Assembly (NCBI GenBank): GCA_030737835.1
Contig: CM060853.1
Coordinates: forward strand, 8,392,134-8,456,133
From: Acorus gramineus
Taxonomy: Eukaryota; Streptophyta; Magnoliopsida; Acorales; Acoraceae
DNA: 64,000 bases
Direction: 5' to 3'
Below the pieces are notes generated by a model. The model did not search any database, was not told the origin of the DNA, and was given only the letters and a program-made list of their open reading frames with translations. Shown piece by piece: positions 21,129-33,500 of this stretch. A program made the position numbers and the translations under genes. The number at the start of each line of letters is the position of its first letter. The stretch's first letter is position 1.

Positions 21129-24100
21129 ATGTCTCCGTCTCCATCAGGTACGCTCAATTTCACAATCCCTTCAAAAACCACTCTCAAAAATCACTCATTC
21201 ACTCTCTCAATCAATCGATCGATCAAACCATTCTCTTCTCTTCGATCTCTTCTTCTTCTCAGACTCCGCCCCCAAATGGAGGAAGCGCAAGCGCGGCGAC
21301 TCCTCCGCCCTCGGAAATCGCGTCAAGAAGACCCAACGCAAACCCCTCTCCGACGACGACAACAACAACGACGACTCTGCGGCGGCGGCGGCCGAAGACG
21401 ACTCCGACTCCCCCTCCGCCGCGGCCGCCGCAGACCCCCCCGTCGATCCCCGCGTCGGTGAGGTCATATCCGACGGCGGAGGCGTTCGGATCTCTGACTT
21501 TCCTCCCGCCGTCCGCCGCTCCGTGAATCGTCCTCACCCCTCTGTTCTCTCCCTCGTCGCCGCCGACAGGTCATCCTCCGCCGCCTCCGGAGGCGGCGAC
21601 GGGCGGAGGCATTGTAGCTTCGAGAACGTCTCGCACGGGCAGCTCCAGGCGTTGTCGGCTGTACTCCCTGACAACCCTTCCCTCTGGTCCCAGGCTTTGG
21701 CGGATCATGATAGTGTCCCCCCTCCCGCTTACGTGTGTACGCCTCCACCGCTCATCGACGGGAAGGGCGTCGCGAGGAGATTCATCATTGGCCGTCCTCA
21801 TGTCCTCCCCGTGCACTCCGGTACGCCTCTTTATCTGTGGTTTGCTATTTTTTTTCTGTTTGTCTGATTGTGATATTGTGTTTGGTTATTGTTTCGGGCA
21901 ATATGTATATTTTTCTGCATTGCTATATAGGAAATTCTAACGCATTTTGAAATTTTTTAAAGTAAGTATTACTAATGAAGTACATTACATACAAAAAACT
22001 TGAAGTATGTACTCGAATGGATTGAAATATTGAATGCATACTTTTATTTTCTCCAATCGAGTATGTACTCGCATAGTAGAGTTTATACTCTATTTGAGGT
22101 TTTGTATATTTGTTTAGGATTGCAGGAATGACCACGCGAATGACTGAGTGTATAAGCACCTTTTTTTTTTTTTGAAATCTTAATTGTGTTTTTCTTGTGT
22201 TGGTGGAGATTGGTTTTCGGGGACGACGGTGCACCGGCTGGAGAGGCAGGTGGTGCCACACTTCTTCTCGGGGAAGTCGGAGCAGCACACACCGGAGAAG
22301 TATGTTGACCTTCGGAACAAGATCGTTGCCAAGTACCTCGACTCTCCCGAGAGGAGGCTTATGGCAGCCGACTGCCGGAGCTTGGTTGCAGGCCCCTCTG
22401 AGGCCCCTGATTTGATCAGGGTCATCCGTTTCTTGGACCACTGGGGGATCATCAATTACATGGCCATGCCACAGCGCGGGAACAGGATGGCCACTGGGGT
22501 TGGTGGGAGGCCGATTTTGAGGGAGGAGCCTAATGGGGAGCTTAATTTTCAGGCCGGGGCATTGAGGGCGATCGATAGCTTGATACAGTTCCAGAGGCCG
22601 AGGTGCAGGTTGAAGATGGAAGATGTGTCGGTGGCTGCTCCCTCGCCTGCTTTGGGGTCTCTTGATTTGGATGGCAAGATAAGGGAACAGATGTGCAAGA
22701 GCGCGTGTAATAATTGCGCGAAGTTGCTGCCTGGTCTGCACTACCAGTCGCTTAAAGAGGTTGTTATTGCATTGCTTCCTTTTTTTTAGTTGTTGTATTG
22801 CTGGTTATTTCACTTCACCATTTGTTGTCTTCTATTGATTTATCTTTTTTATGTTTTTTAGTCTTATATTTTATATGTTTATGGATCTCTTTTATTATAT
22901 GACTTTGAAATTAATGACATTCATTCCATTGAAACTTTATGTTTTGTATACTGATCTTGGATTTGCCTTCAAATTTCCCCTTCTCTTCATAATACTTGCT
23001 CTTATTACTCTGGTACATGGCGTCTCTGATTCTGTGAAGAGACGCCATGATCACCCTGGTCCATAGAGCCTTATCACAAACACTTCCTAGGTAGATTTCT
23101 AATGTTGCACAATTGATTAGTTGGGAGCAGTGGTTATATTTTTCTTGCCAGTTTTTGGGCCCTGAATATGATGAATGCCTGAGTTATAAAGAACCATTGA
23201 ATATTTTAGAAGGTTTCACAACCGGATTCTGTAAAAAGCAATTGTATGCGGTGAACTTTTAAATCAAGTCGCACGTTGATTCATTCCTGCCTCTTACCAT
23301 TTTTAAGAAATTTAGGTTCAATGTATTAAAAGTACTGCTTTGCTTTGCTTTTTTCCCCTTTAGGCTTCTGTATCAACTGTTTGTTAACATTGTCCCATTC
23401 TTTGTATTTTTTTCCCTTGCAAGTAACATGAATGCACAAAATGTTAAGTATACATATGCTTTTATATGTTTGAAGGTAATGTGTTCTAACTGACGCTCAT
23501 AGTACCCTTCTTTGAAGAGCATGTAGCGTTATTCATTTTTGAAGTGCATGAGTTTATTCCACTTCCACATTTGACTAGCTTCTTTTGACCAGGCTGAGAC
23601 AGCACTTTGCTTTGATTGCTTCCACGATGGAAAATATGTTATTGGTCACTCTAGTCTGGATTTCGTGAGGGTAGATTTCTCCAAAGATATGTTTGATCCT
23701 GATGTGGAAAGCTGGTCTGATCAGGAAACTCTTCTGCTTCTTGAGGCAGTTGAAAAATACCAGGATAATTGGAATGACATTGCAGAACATGTAGGCTCCA
23801 AGTCTAAAGCACAATGCATCCTTCATTTCATTCGTCTTCCCATGGAGGATGATTTATTGGAAAATATTGAATTGCCCAGCAACTCTGTATCATCTTATGC
23901 CTTAGAAAGAGAAGATCATGGATCACCACTCGTGTATTCCAATGGCAATTCTACAGGTATGATGCAATTTTTTAGATATTTTTTAGAATGGCCACATTCT
24001 GTTCATATTTGTGGTCTTCCCTTTCTTTTCAAAATGCTAAAAAAGAGGTTTGATTAGAAATTTCTGGCAATTCTTTTTCATAAAATCCATGTTAATGATG

Positions 24101-27100
24101 GTGGTGGTAGCTATTTTCTTTTTTTTTTTGCATTCCCTCTAAATAATTTGTTCCTACAGATCCCATGCAAGATCCTGATCCTGGAAGCCGGCTCCCGTTT
24201 GCTAATTCTGGGAATCCATTGATGGCCTTGGTGGGTAATTTTCATATCCTCCGTTTACTGGTGAAATTTTTATATATCTTGCAGAACAGGAACACATCAT
24301 CGGTTGCATTTCTTTGATGGGTGTTATTTTGGGCATTATGATATCCTTGAATTTTATTTTGCTTACATAATTCATCTGTTTGACCTTTTTGCAGTTTTGT
24401 TTTGATGTGAATTGTGTTTATTGTCAGACAATAATTCATGATTTCAATAAATAATGTTTAAAAACTATTCTATGTGAAGCTCATGAAATTTTGCTTTTCG
24501 TTGCACCTGCAATGGTTGTGACACTGGTTTCAATTTCTTCAGGTTATTTGTTATACGTTTAATTTATGTCCTGTTGTGTTGTTTAAAAAGCAGAACTGAC
24601 CTGTTCCGCGAGAGATTATGTAAATGCGGTGAAGTGGGTGCAGAAAAGGAAAATTGTCCATGGTGGTGAGCTGGGCGGTTGAGGAAATTTTTGATAGATT
24701 AGAGGATCATGATTGTCAATTGCACATGTTGAACAATCTGTTATTGCAGTAGTAATTGCAAGCAGAAAATGCCACCTAAACATGTTGTTTATTTTAACTT
24801 TTTTCTAAATTAACATTCTTAAGCTGGCTCATGTACATATTTATATTTTTAATATTATTTTCTTTCACTTTTCAGTTAAGGATAAAAACACCAGCCAGTG
24901 GCCTTTAGTTATTATTGACAAGACAGAGACAAACCCTTAATCGAGGCCCCTTTGAGCTTTTGGAAATAGCATTCAATTTTCTTTTTCCTTACTCTCCTTT
25001 TATTGATGAGTAGCTTACAGGTTTTTCGTTAAAGATGATTGAGAATATACCACAAGGCATAAATTTAGATTTCCATCTCCATTTTCTCTCAGGTGGCATG
25101 TGTTACCATCCTGTAAATTCAAAGTGGTGTGTACTACCTGTGATGGTCCCCTGCTATCAATTTTGAAGCAAACTGGATTTCCTTTTTATATACCGAGAAA
25201 AAACTTTCCCATGTTCAAATAAATAATCAGTATTTTGATCAACGACACCTTGATTTTTGGATGTCACTTCACCAATGATTTAAGCTGATTGAAATACTAT
25301 AATTACAACTCAGTAAGGGGCTAAAGATTGAACTAAGAAGCTGAAAATCCTTAATTCCTCCTGTCCATTTTTCCTCTATAATATAATGAAATGATATTAG
25401 TTTATTTTTTTTTAGATATTTTTTTCTCATCACAATAGAATTCCATTACATATATCATCTCAAAAGAAGGACCAGACTTACCGCCCCAACAATGTATCAC
25501 CGCGTAATTGCTTCTTCAATAGATGTTATTCCATAACTAACTGCCCGATGAAAGGTTTCTAGGTCGCTTTTCTGGCTACAGCAGTGGGACCAAGAGTTGC
25601 TGCAGCCTGTGCACATGCTTCATTGGCAGCACTGTCAGAAGTGGATCACCAATCGGGTCCTGGTGGAAGTGCCCTACCAGTACGAGGTTCTGTTCACGGT
25701 GATAGGTGAGATGTGCATTTTTCTCAGTTACCTTCTCACATTTCTTGTTTTTTCTATTTTTATCTTTCTTAAAGTTTTCTCCTCAAGATCATCACTTTGT
25801 CACCTCATGTTTTTATTCTTTTTAAATTGATTGATTAAATTATTTCCAGGAAATAGAATAAAGCTGCGTTTTATCTCAGGTCGCCTTGTGTTGCAGGCTT
25901 CAGCACTTTTATACGGAAAACTAACCCTTTGCTTTGAACTGTGCAGGAGGAGTTCTGATGGCACACACGGAGAAACTGCATCTGTTGGAAATACAGGTCA
26001 ACCAAATTGTTGTTTTTGTATACTTATTCATATATCATAGACCAAAGGTTTCTTACTCAGGCCATTCGAAAAACTATGCTTATTTCCTTAAAGTTCCATC
26101 GCTATTTACCATTTCACCTTTTTCATTGCAAATAATGGAACGAAAAATATTGGCGAGTCTATCATTTAAAATCTGATAATATTTCATACACAGTTGCAAA
26201 GACTGATATTTTGAAAATTCCTAAATTTCAGGGCTATCATTATGATGACTATCCTCGGTGCAAAGAGCAACCGCTGAAAAAATTAGGGATTCATTGCCTT
26301 ATTAAACTTAATATATTTTGGATTTCTTGAAAACATAAGCTCCTGGTCATCTGTTGGTCATGATTCAATTGTGGTCCAGAGAATAACAAAAAAAAAATCC
26401 CTAATTCATATTTCCTGTGTTTTTTTGTAAAATTCTTGGGGTCAGAAATCAGTTATTTATTTCCCCTTTTATTTCCCAAAAAAAAAAAAAAATTTCAATT
26501 TCTCACAAATGACAAATTTGGCTCAGGCCATGTAAATTGCATAGTTTTCATTGTTTTACCTGATAATTTTTCTTAACTTTTTTATTTTTTAATTATAGAT
26601 GAAATTCTGGAAGATGGATTGCCTGGTAAAAACAGTGCTGACTCTGTGTCCCCTGAAAGAGTGAAAGCTGCTGCCATGGTTGGTTTATCTACTGCAGCAA
26701 TGAAGGCAAAACTCCTTGCAGATCAAGAAGAGCGTGAAATTCAGAAACTAGCTGCCAGTGTCGTTAACAACCAGGTACAATTTTATGTAGTATTTGGTAG
26801 TGCACATAAAAAAAAAAATTCAGTAAAAAAAAAATGCACATAAAAAATAAACTTTTAATTCACATAATAAGCTACTGTATGACACATGATACATACAAGC
26901 ATTAATTGTCTTGGAGTGTCAGGCCTTGTTCCTCATCTAAGAAAATAAATAAATTTCTGTTGTGCCTTCTCGATTTTTAGGATGAAGAAATATAGACCAA
27001 GAAATGAATTCATACAAGATCAAGTTAAATTATATCTTACCTTCATGCAACTGTAGATAGATGAATTGGAGGGTCTGGAAACAAACCAAGTATACATGCA

Positions 27101-28262
27101 CCTCCGGTAAGAAGATGCACATGTTTTTTAATTATGATAAGCATTCTAAATTTGACAAGCTGATTAGTATTAATTTTCATTCATATGGATCAACATGTGT
27201 GTCCCACATTGCATTTTGTTGTAACATTGTTTCTTACTATGTCAGCTAGGGACGGATGAAAGTGTTTTCTGCAGGTTCTTGTCCCACCCTCCCCCATTTT
27301 AATTTTAATTAGTGAAGGTGGTAATTGCCAGAAAATGACGTTTTTAATTACCTGCAAGAAGTTTCCAGTGTCTTGAAAGAGTATATATATATATTGAACT
27401 TCAAATTTCCACGAGTTGAAAATTGCGTTTCACCCATAAAACATCCTAACTTGACAAAAATCTGCAATTTTGTTATCTTGATAAATATGTAAGTCTCTCC
27501 CTCCTCCTTAGATGCCGAATCATTCACACGACATCCTTTTGATGCCCTGCACTAATTTGATTATGTACCTTATAAATGGAGAATATGTGCATCGGCAAGA
27601 AGAGAATGATTGTCATTCTGTGTAAGGTATTCAGGAAAGAATGCCTTTGTGACTCCATATGTGTATGGAGCTTGCAAGTGCAAAAAATAATGTTGCCTGA
27701 AAAGGAAACTGAAGTTTTCAATTTCATCATACAATTTTTCTTCTCATTTGAATCTAAATGTTGGATGTTTCAACATTTTCAGTTAAAGAGACTAGAGCTG
27801 AAGCTAAAGCAGTTCGCGGAGGTCGAAACAATGCTACTGAAAGAATGCGAGCAAGTCGACAGAACAAGACAGAGATTCTCCGCCGACCGTGCCCGTGTCA
27901 TGTCAACAAGGTTCACACCTTCGGGAGCTCCTGCACTTCAACAAGCCTCTACACATACACCCAGCAGTGGCATCAGACAACCTGTCGTCCCCACTTCGGG
28001 CGGTCAGGGAAACATCTCCAACATTTCCAACATATCCGCCCCCAATGGCCAGCCATCACAAATCCATCCTCAAATGCCATTCATGTCTCGCCAACCAATG
28101 TACCATTTTGGTCCCCGATTGCCCCTCTCAGCGATTCATCCATCGCCTCCAACAGGACCTTCTGGGGGTGCTCCCGTATATGGTTCCGGTCTGTCCAACA
28201 TCCCAACCCTTAATCACCCCTTATTGAGACCTTCCGGGGCTAACAATACGAATATTGGTTAA
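21129..28262 (+). CDS. SWI3C: SWI/SNF chromatin-remodelling subunit SWI3C
   Basis: Nine exons: 21129-21147, 21263-21820, 22209-22759, 23593-23956, 24160-24230, 25563-25705, 25947-25996, 26599-26774 and 27783-28262. All are GT-AG and in frame, giving 803 residues, close to the roughly 807 of Arabidopsis SWI3C. Order of parts: a basic, Ala/Asp-rich N-terminus with WRKRKRG; a SWIRM domain at about 193-280 (DWFSGTTVHRLERQVVPHFF); a Cys-rich ZZ-like patch at about 355-404; a SANT domain at about 415-463 (WSDQETLLLLEAVEKY); a coiled coil at about 645-685 (LKRLELKLKQFAEVE); and a Pro/Ser/Asn-rich tail with FGPRLPL. By family knowledge it acts in the nucleus as a core scaffold of the BRM-type SWI/SNF complex. 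The first coding exon holds only six codons plus one base, so the exact start is the least certain part. Confidence 0.93.
21955..22140. mobile_element. Dispersed short AT-rich repeat in SWI3C intron 2
   Basis: Contains GTACTCGAATGGATTGAAAT, ATCGAGTATGTACTC and GATTGCAGGAATGACCAC. Similar blocks occur at about 31110-31310, 47930-48120 and 50370-50580. Confidence 0.4.
23016..23049. repeat. Perfect 12-bp hairpin in SWI3C intron 3
   Basis: CATGGCGTCTCT (23016-23027) and its exact inverse AGAGACGCCATG (23038-23049) enclose a 10-nt loop. Intron DNA around it is AT-rich, so the GC-containing stem stands out. Confidence 0.85.
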
Positions 28263-29539
28263 TCCCATTGGTCGTCCGTCTCATGGGACGGGATGCGAGA
28301 GAGTTTCGTTGATTTGTAAGGAAAATGCTTTTTTTCACCTTATGCTCGTATCTGTAGATGTAAAATTATGGTTTCAGGAAAATAGTGCAGATTTAGGTGT
28401 TCCCTGCAGGGTGATTTTTTTTTTTTTTTAATCTTTTATTTCTAGTGAAAATGATGGTAATGGTTGATTGATGCAGTGGGTCTGATTGAGGAAGGTTGAT
28501 CATGTTAGTACTAGATTTTGTTGAATAGCTTTTTTTTTGGGGTCCTGGTCATACTAAAAATGATTGGAAAACATGTTCACACATTGTCAGCTGATTTGTA
28601 GATGATGCTGACAAGCTCTCTGTGGTGATAGTCCCTTTTTGGGTCCTCACATGTTAATATATATTTTTTAAAAAATAATTTTATTTAATAAGATATATAT
28701 TTTTTATAAAATAAATAAATGACTTGTATAGATCTATTTATATAAAATGTGAATTTATTTTTTAATAATGAAATACATGTAAATTGATGAGATTGGATCT
28801 CCAGCTTACAAATTTAAATATAAAAAAGAATGATGGTACACAATTCTTTCTGTAGCCTTGTTTTTTTATTTTAATTTTCTGAAAAATGGTGCACCTCATG
28901 TATGTGTTTTTTTAAAATAAAACATACATACTATAATAAAATATATGAAATAATTATAGAAAATGTAAATTTTTTTTATTCATTCCATTGATTCTCTGGT
29001 TTCAATTTAAACCGCCGTGTTGGTCTTGCCTCTACTATTACGGCTAAAATGTATTTGGTTTATTCGGAAAAAGATACACTTAGTTCCAGTTGTCATTCTT
29101 TTTTTTAATTTTTATAAAATTATACATTCACTATTTAAAGTGTATAATATTATATGAAATGAAGTATATGTTGAGATATATTAATATATATTTTTTCATG
29201 ATAAAAAAATGAACTACAGTATATATTATGATGACGCAGTATACATTATGATAATGAAGTGTATGCACAAGTGTAATATTTAAATTTACATAAATGTATA
29301 ACATTTTTGGATGTGTGATACTGTGATCCATGTGAAAATTTTAAATTTATGTGATCTCATCTCATCATCTCCAGTTAAATTTGAATAAATAAATAAAACC
29401 CCCGCGAGATTCCGCGTCCACGGACTAATCAACGCACGTCTGTCCGTCGTAACGTGCGTACAAATATCCCGCTCCATTAATACTCAATCAACACCGAATC
29501 CCGCTCCATTATACTCAATCAACACCTATCGATAACAAA

Positions 29540-29922
29540 TAGGGGTGGTAAATGAGTCGAACAATGACCTGCTCAGACTCGATTCGTTTAGTATAGACTC
29601 TGCTCGAGTTTAACTCGGCTCCCTGAACTCGTGAAAAGCTCAGTTAAAGCTCGATTTGACTCGTTTATTAAACAAGTCAAGCCGAAGCTTGATTCAAGAT
29701 TTAACTCAGACTTGTTTAACTAAAATATAATATTGTTTAGTATTTGAGAAATCACATTTCACAAATCACAATACCTTATACATAAGCTCAGACTAGAGCT
29801 CGACTCGTTTACAAATCGAGCTTTAAAAATTATTCAAACTTGACTCGTTTATCTAATCGAACGAGTCTGAACTAGCTTTAATCGAATAAAGCCCGAGCTG
29901 CTCGACTCGTTTACCGGCTCTA
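29540..29922. mobile_element. hAT-type MITE with perfect 8-bp target duplication
   Basis: Begins TAGGGGTGGTAAATGAGTCG and ends CTCGTTTACCGGCTCTA. The octamer ATAACAAA flanks both sides exactly (29532-29539 and 29923-29930). The interior is rich in GCTCGA/CTCGTTTA motifs shared with elements at 56687-57112 and 62510-62936. Confidence 0.85.
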
Positions 29923-30419
29923 ATAACAAACACACAAAAATAACCTCCCTCTCCGCACGTGACCAATTCAGTCCTCCATTGGTCCCTCTCCGAACGAGAC
30001 CTGCTGAGATTCGATTCATTTAGTATCAGGCTCTGTTCGAGTTCGGCTCGACTTCTTGGGCTCGTGAAAAACTCAGTTGAAGCTCGGTTTAACTCGTTTG
30101 TTAAACAATTCAAGCCGAAGCTCGAATCAAGGTTTAGCTCGAACTCGATTGGCTAAAATATAACATTGTTTAGCATTTGAGAAGTCATATTTCACAAATT
30201 ACAACACCTTATACATAAGCTCGGGCTCGAGCTCGTCTCGTTTGTAAATCAAACTTTAAAAATTATTCAAGATTGACTCGTTTGTTTAATCGAATGAGCT
30301 TGAACTAGCTTTAATCGAATCAAACCCGAGCTACTCAGCTCGTTTAGCGGCTCTAATAACAAACAAACAAAAATAACCTCCCTCTCCGCATGTGACCAAT
30401 TCAGTCCTCCATTGGTCCC
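29558..30419. repeat. 433-bp tandem duplication in the beta-galactosidase promoter
   Basis: Unit A (about 29558-29990) and unit B (29991-30419) align over nearly their full length. Both end with ACCTCCCTCTCCGCA.GTGAC, CAATTCAGTCCTCC and ATTGGTCCC. Each unit includes most of the hAT MITE plus about 60 bp of its right flank. The units have drifted at many positions. Confidence 0.85.
29956..29961. promoter_or_regulatory. G-box CACGTG in promoter unit A
   Basis: CACGTG in the context CCGCACGTGACC. The matching site in unit B (30389-30394) reads CATGTG, so the palindrome is lost in the copy nearer the gene. Confidence 0.5.
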
Positions 30420-30471
30420 ACCCTCCACTGTCGCTCCAGCTCTTGCACTACTTCACTCCCATCACCGTCAC

Positions 30472-30473
<2 letters not shown>

Positions 30474-30501
<28 letters not shown>
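30474..30501. repeat. (GA)n tract in the 5' leader
   Basis: About 14 GA units abut the beta-galactosidase start codon. GA repeats in 5' leaders are common in plants. Confidence 0.9.
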
Positions 30502-30502
<1 letters not shown>

Positions 30503-33500
30503 TGAAACCCTCGTCACTCCCTCTTCTCCTGCTCTTCATCCTCTCCGTCTCCCGATCGTCTTCGTCATCCTTATCGGTGGCGGAGGCGGCCAACGTCACC
30601 TACGATGGTCGCTCGCTCATCATCGACGGCCGCCGGAAGCTCCTCTTCTCCGCCTCCATCCACTACCCTCGCAGCGTTCCCGCCGTAAGACTTCGAAGTC
30701 CTACATCTCTCTCTGAATGGATGTGTTTGATTTGGATTTTTTTTTTTTTTTTTTTGTTGCAGATGTGGCCGGGGCTGGTGGCGGCGGCGAAGGAGGGGGG
30801 GATCGACGTGATCGAGAGCTACGTCTTCTGGAACGGACACGAACCCTCTCAGGGCAATGTGAGTGTTCTTCTTTTGTTTTGGTGGTCTGGTTTTACCATT
30901 TTGGAGTCTCTGTGTTTTGATTGTGTGGATTTTGAACAATGTAGTATAATTTTGAGGGACGGTATGACCTGGTGAAGTTTGTGAAGATTGTTCGCGATGC
31001 CGGGATGTATATGATTCTTCGGATCGGACCGTTTGTCGCTGCCGAGTGGAATTTTGGGTCTGTATCTCTGTTTTTTTTTTATGAAGGAATGTTTTTCATT
31101 AGACAGACTGTAAAAGTGAATGTAGGAATGACTATACACTCTGTTTTCCCGCCATCATTCTAGCTGTCCTAGTCTAGTATATACTTTTTCTAATCAAGTA
31201 TATACTGGTTAGGAAAATGTAACAAGCTATGCATCCAATTCATTGGAGTGTATACTTAATTCTTATTCAAGAATGTATGTACTTCATTAGAAAAATATAT
31301 GCATTAAAAAAGGATTGAATCATGTAAATTGCAAGAAGGACTGTCTTAACATGTTCCTTATTGTTTTGGCTCTCTCTCTGTTTTTATTTATTTATTTGGG
31401 GGGGATTGATGAGTGTGTTTTTAATGCAGTGGGATACCTGTTTGGCTGCATTATGTGCCAGGAACGGTGTTCAGGACTAATAATGAACCTTTTAAGGTCT
31501 AATGATTGGTTTCTTGAATTCTGTCAATTGTTCTGGATTTTTGCATCGGTTAATTTAAGCTTGTAGTGATGATGAGCTTGTAATGTTTTCACGCTCAGGC
31601 TCACATGAAGAATTTCACGACACTTATAGTGGACTTGATGAAGAAAGAGAAGCTTTTTTTCAATCAGGGAGGACCCATCATCTTGTCCCAGGCATGTAAA
31701 GTATCTGCAATCTCGGGTTTCACTTTTGTTTTTGAAATTTGTTACTCCATGCTTCCGATGATGATTTTTCTTTGAATAAATGAAATTTAACAGTAAGTGC
31801 AAGACATCAACCGATTTTTTCTGTCAATTTGTATGTGTAACATTATAAAGTTGAAAGCTAAAAAGTCTGTGAGGCATCACTCTGCTTTGTTTGTATCATG
31901 AGAGACCCAGTTATGGGTGAGTGGGTGACTCGGGAACATAGTTGTCTGGGCGGCTAGGCGAGCCTCGGCGGTGGCCAACCGCCTAGCCGTGCCTAGGCGG
32001 CGCTTAATTAAGATTTTATTATTTAAATTGATAATTATATTAAAGTTATTTATCTGTTTATCCATTTTTTAATTTTTCCAGGAATATTATTGAAAATGAA
32101 GAATGCTATTTATAAAAAAAAAAACAGATGAATGTAATTTATTGGTGCATGTCCATTTCAACAAAATTAATATAATCTAACCCTAGTGGCATTAAAGAAA
32201 AAGAAAAGAGGGAAGAGGTTGAGGGAGAATGAGATAAGAGTTCAGAGATTTTGAGAAGAGATAGGAGGGAGAGACAAAAAAATCAATAGAGACTTACTTG
32301 GGACCAGGAGAATTCGCTGCACTGTTGGTCGGCAGGGCAGGTGACGTTTCAATCTTTCGATTGTGTTTTTTTTTTGTCTTTTATTTTTTAGGTTAGGCAA
32401 GGGATTGGGAGGGCTAGGCGTGATTTAGGGGGGTAGGCGGGCCCAGGCGCCTGCTTAATTAACATGTTATTAGGCGGGCGGTCGCCTAGGTCCATTTGGA
32501 CCGCCTAGTCGCCTAGGCGGCGCCCAGACAACTATGCTCGGGAAAATATATTGAAAGGAGGGTATCAAGACTTTTTTTTTATGACTTCTTACCACTACCA
32601 TGTTGTAAAAGATAAAAAAAGGGATTGTACTTAAACTTCAATACATTTCATCCTCCTTTCTACAAGTTTGTCAAGTGTACTTCCACCATAGCTGCCTCCA
32701 CCTAGTTTTCAACAGCATTGAGTTGTTTTATTATTGGAATTGTTAAGCACTACGTTCCATGCTTGGCTCATTAGGCTTATTTAGGGTTCTAAAAAAGAAC
32801 TATAGCTCTTTTTATAAGGATTTATATTCATGTCATAAGTGAGTTTATATTTTCTCATTTTGAATCAGTTTTTTTCATGGTCTAAAAGTTTTCTGACCAT
32901 TTTGTTATCCTCTATTTTTTAACACAAAGGTCGCCTATTTATTTTTTGTAATCATTAAATTCTGTGAGCTGTAATTTTACCTTCATGAAAGGAGACTTGG
33001 TGTAATTTTTTTTGTTGTGAATGTCATCATATGTTATTGCAGATAGAAAATGAATATGGGGACATGGAGTGGGCTTATGGTGATGGAGCAAAGCCATATG
33101 CCATGTGGGCAGCAAACATGGCCCTTTCTCAGAATATAGGGGTACCTTGGATAATGTGCCAGCAATATGATGCCCCTGATCCTGTGGTAAGACCAATTGT
33201 ACCTTTTCACTTGTTTTAGTATTTGGTAGGTTTCTAAAGAGTAAGTGGAGTTCAGGTAGCAGTTGAAGAAACTCGGTTTTGATTATGGACATGCATTAAG
33301 TTAAAAGGCGTGCACACACAGACATTTATATATAGGTAGAGGAAGCTACCAAGTGGAGCTTAGACAGGATTTAGGAGTTAGAATTTGGAAGGTGAATGGC
33401 TCGACATTCTCGCTATGAGCAGACATAAATCCAATCAGGACCGTGGCCCAAAGGGCCACAACACGATTTTTACTCAATCATTACAAAGCTATAAACAATA

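Larger units (their letters stand above)
28263..30501. other. Intergenic region between SWI3C and the beta-galactosidase gene
   Basis: Holds the SWI3C 3' UTR, about 700 bp of AT-rich DNA (28640-29330, with blocks similar to 47710-47890), a hAT MITE, a 433-bp tandem duplication and a GA tract. I see no gene. Confidence 0.65.

Noticed and set aside
21464-22741. Minus-strand frames opposite SWI3C exons 2 and 3
   Set aside because: Shadows of the SWI3C coding strand, which carries the SWIRM motif.
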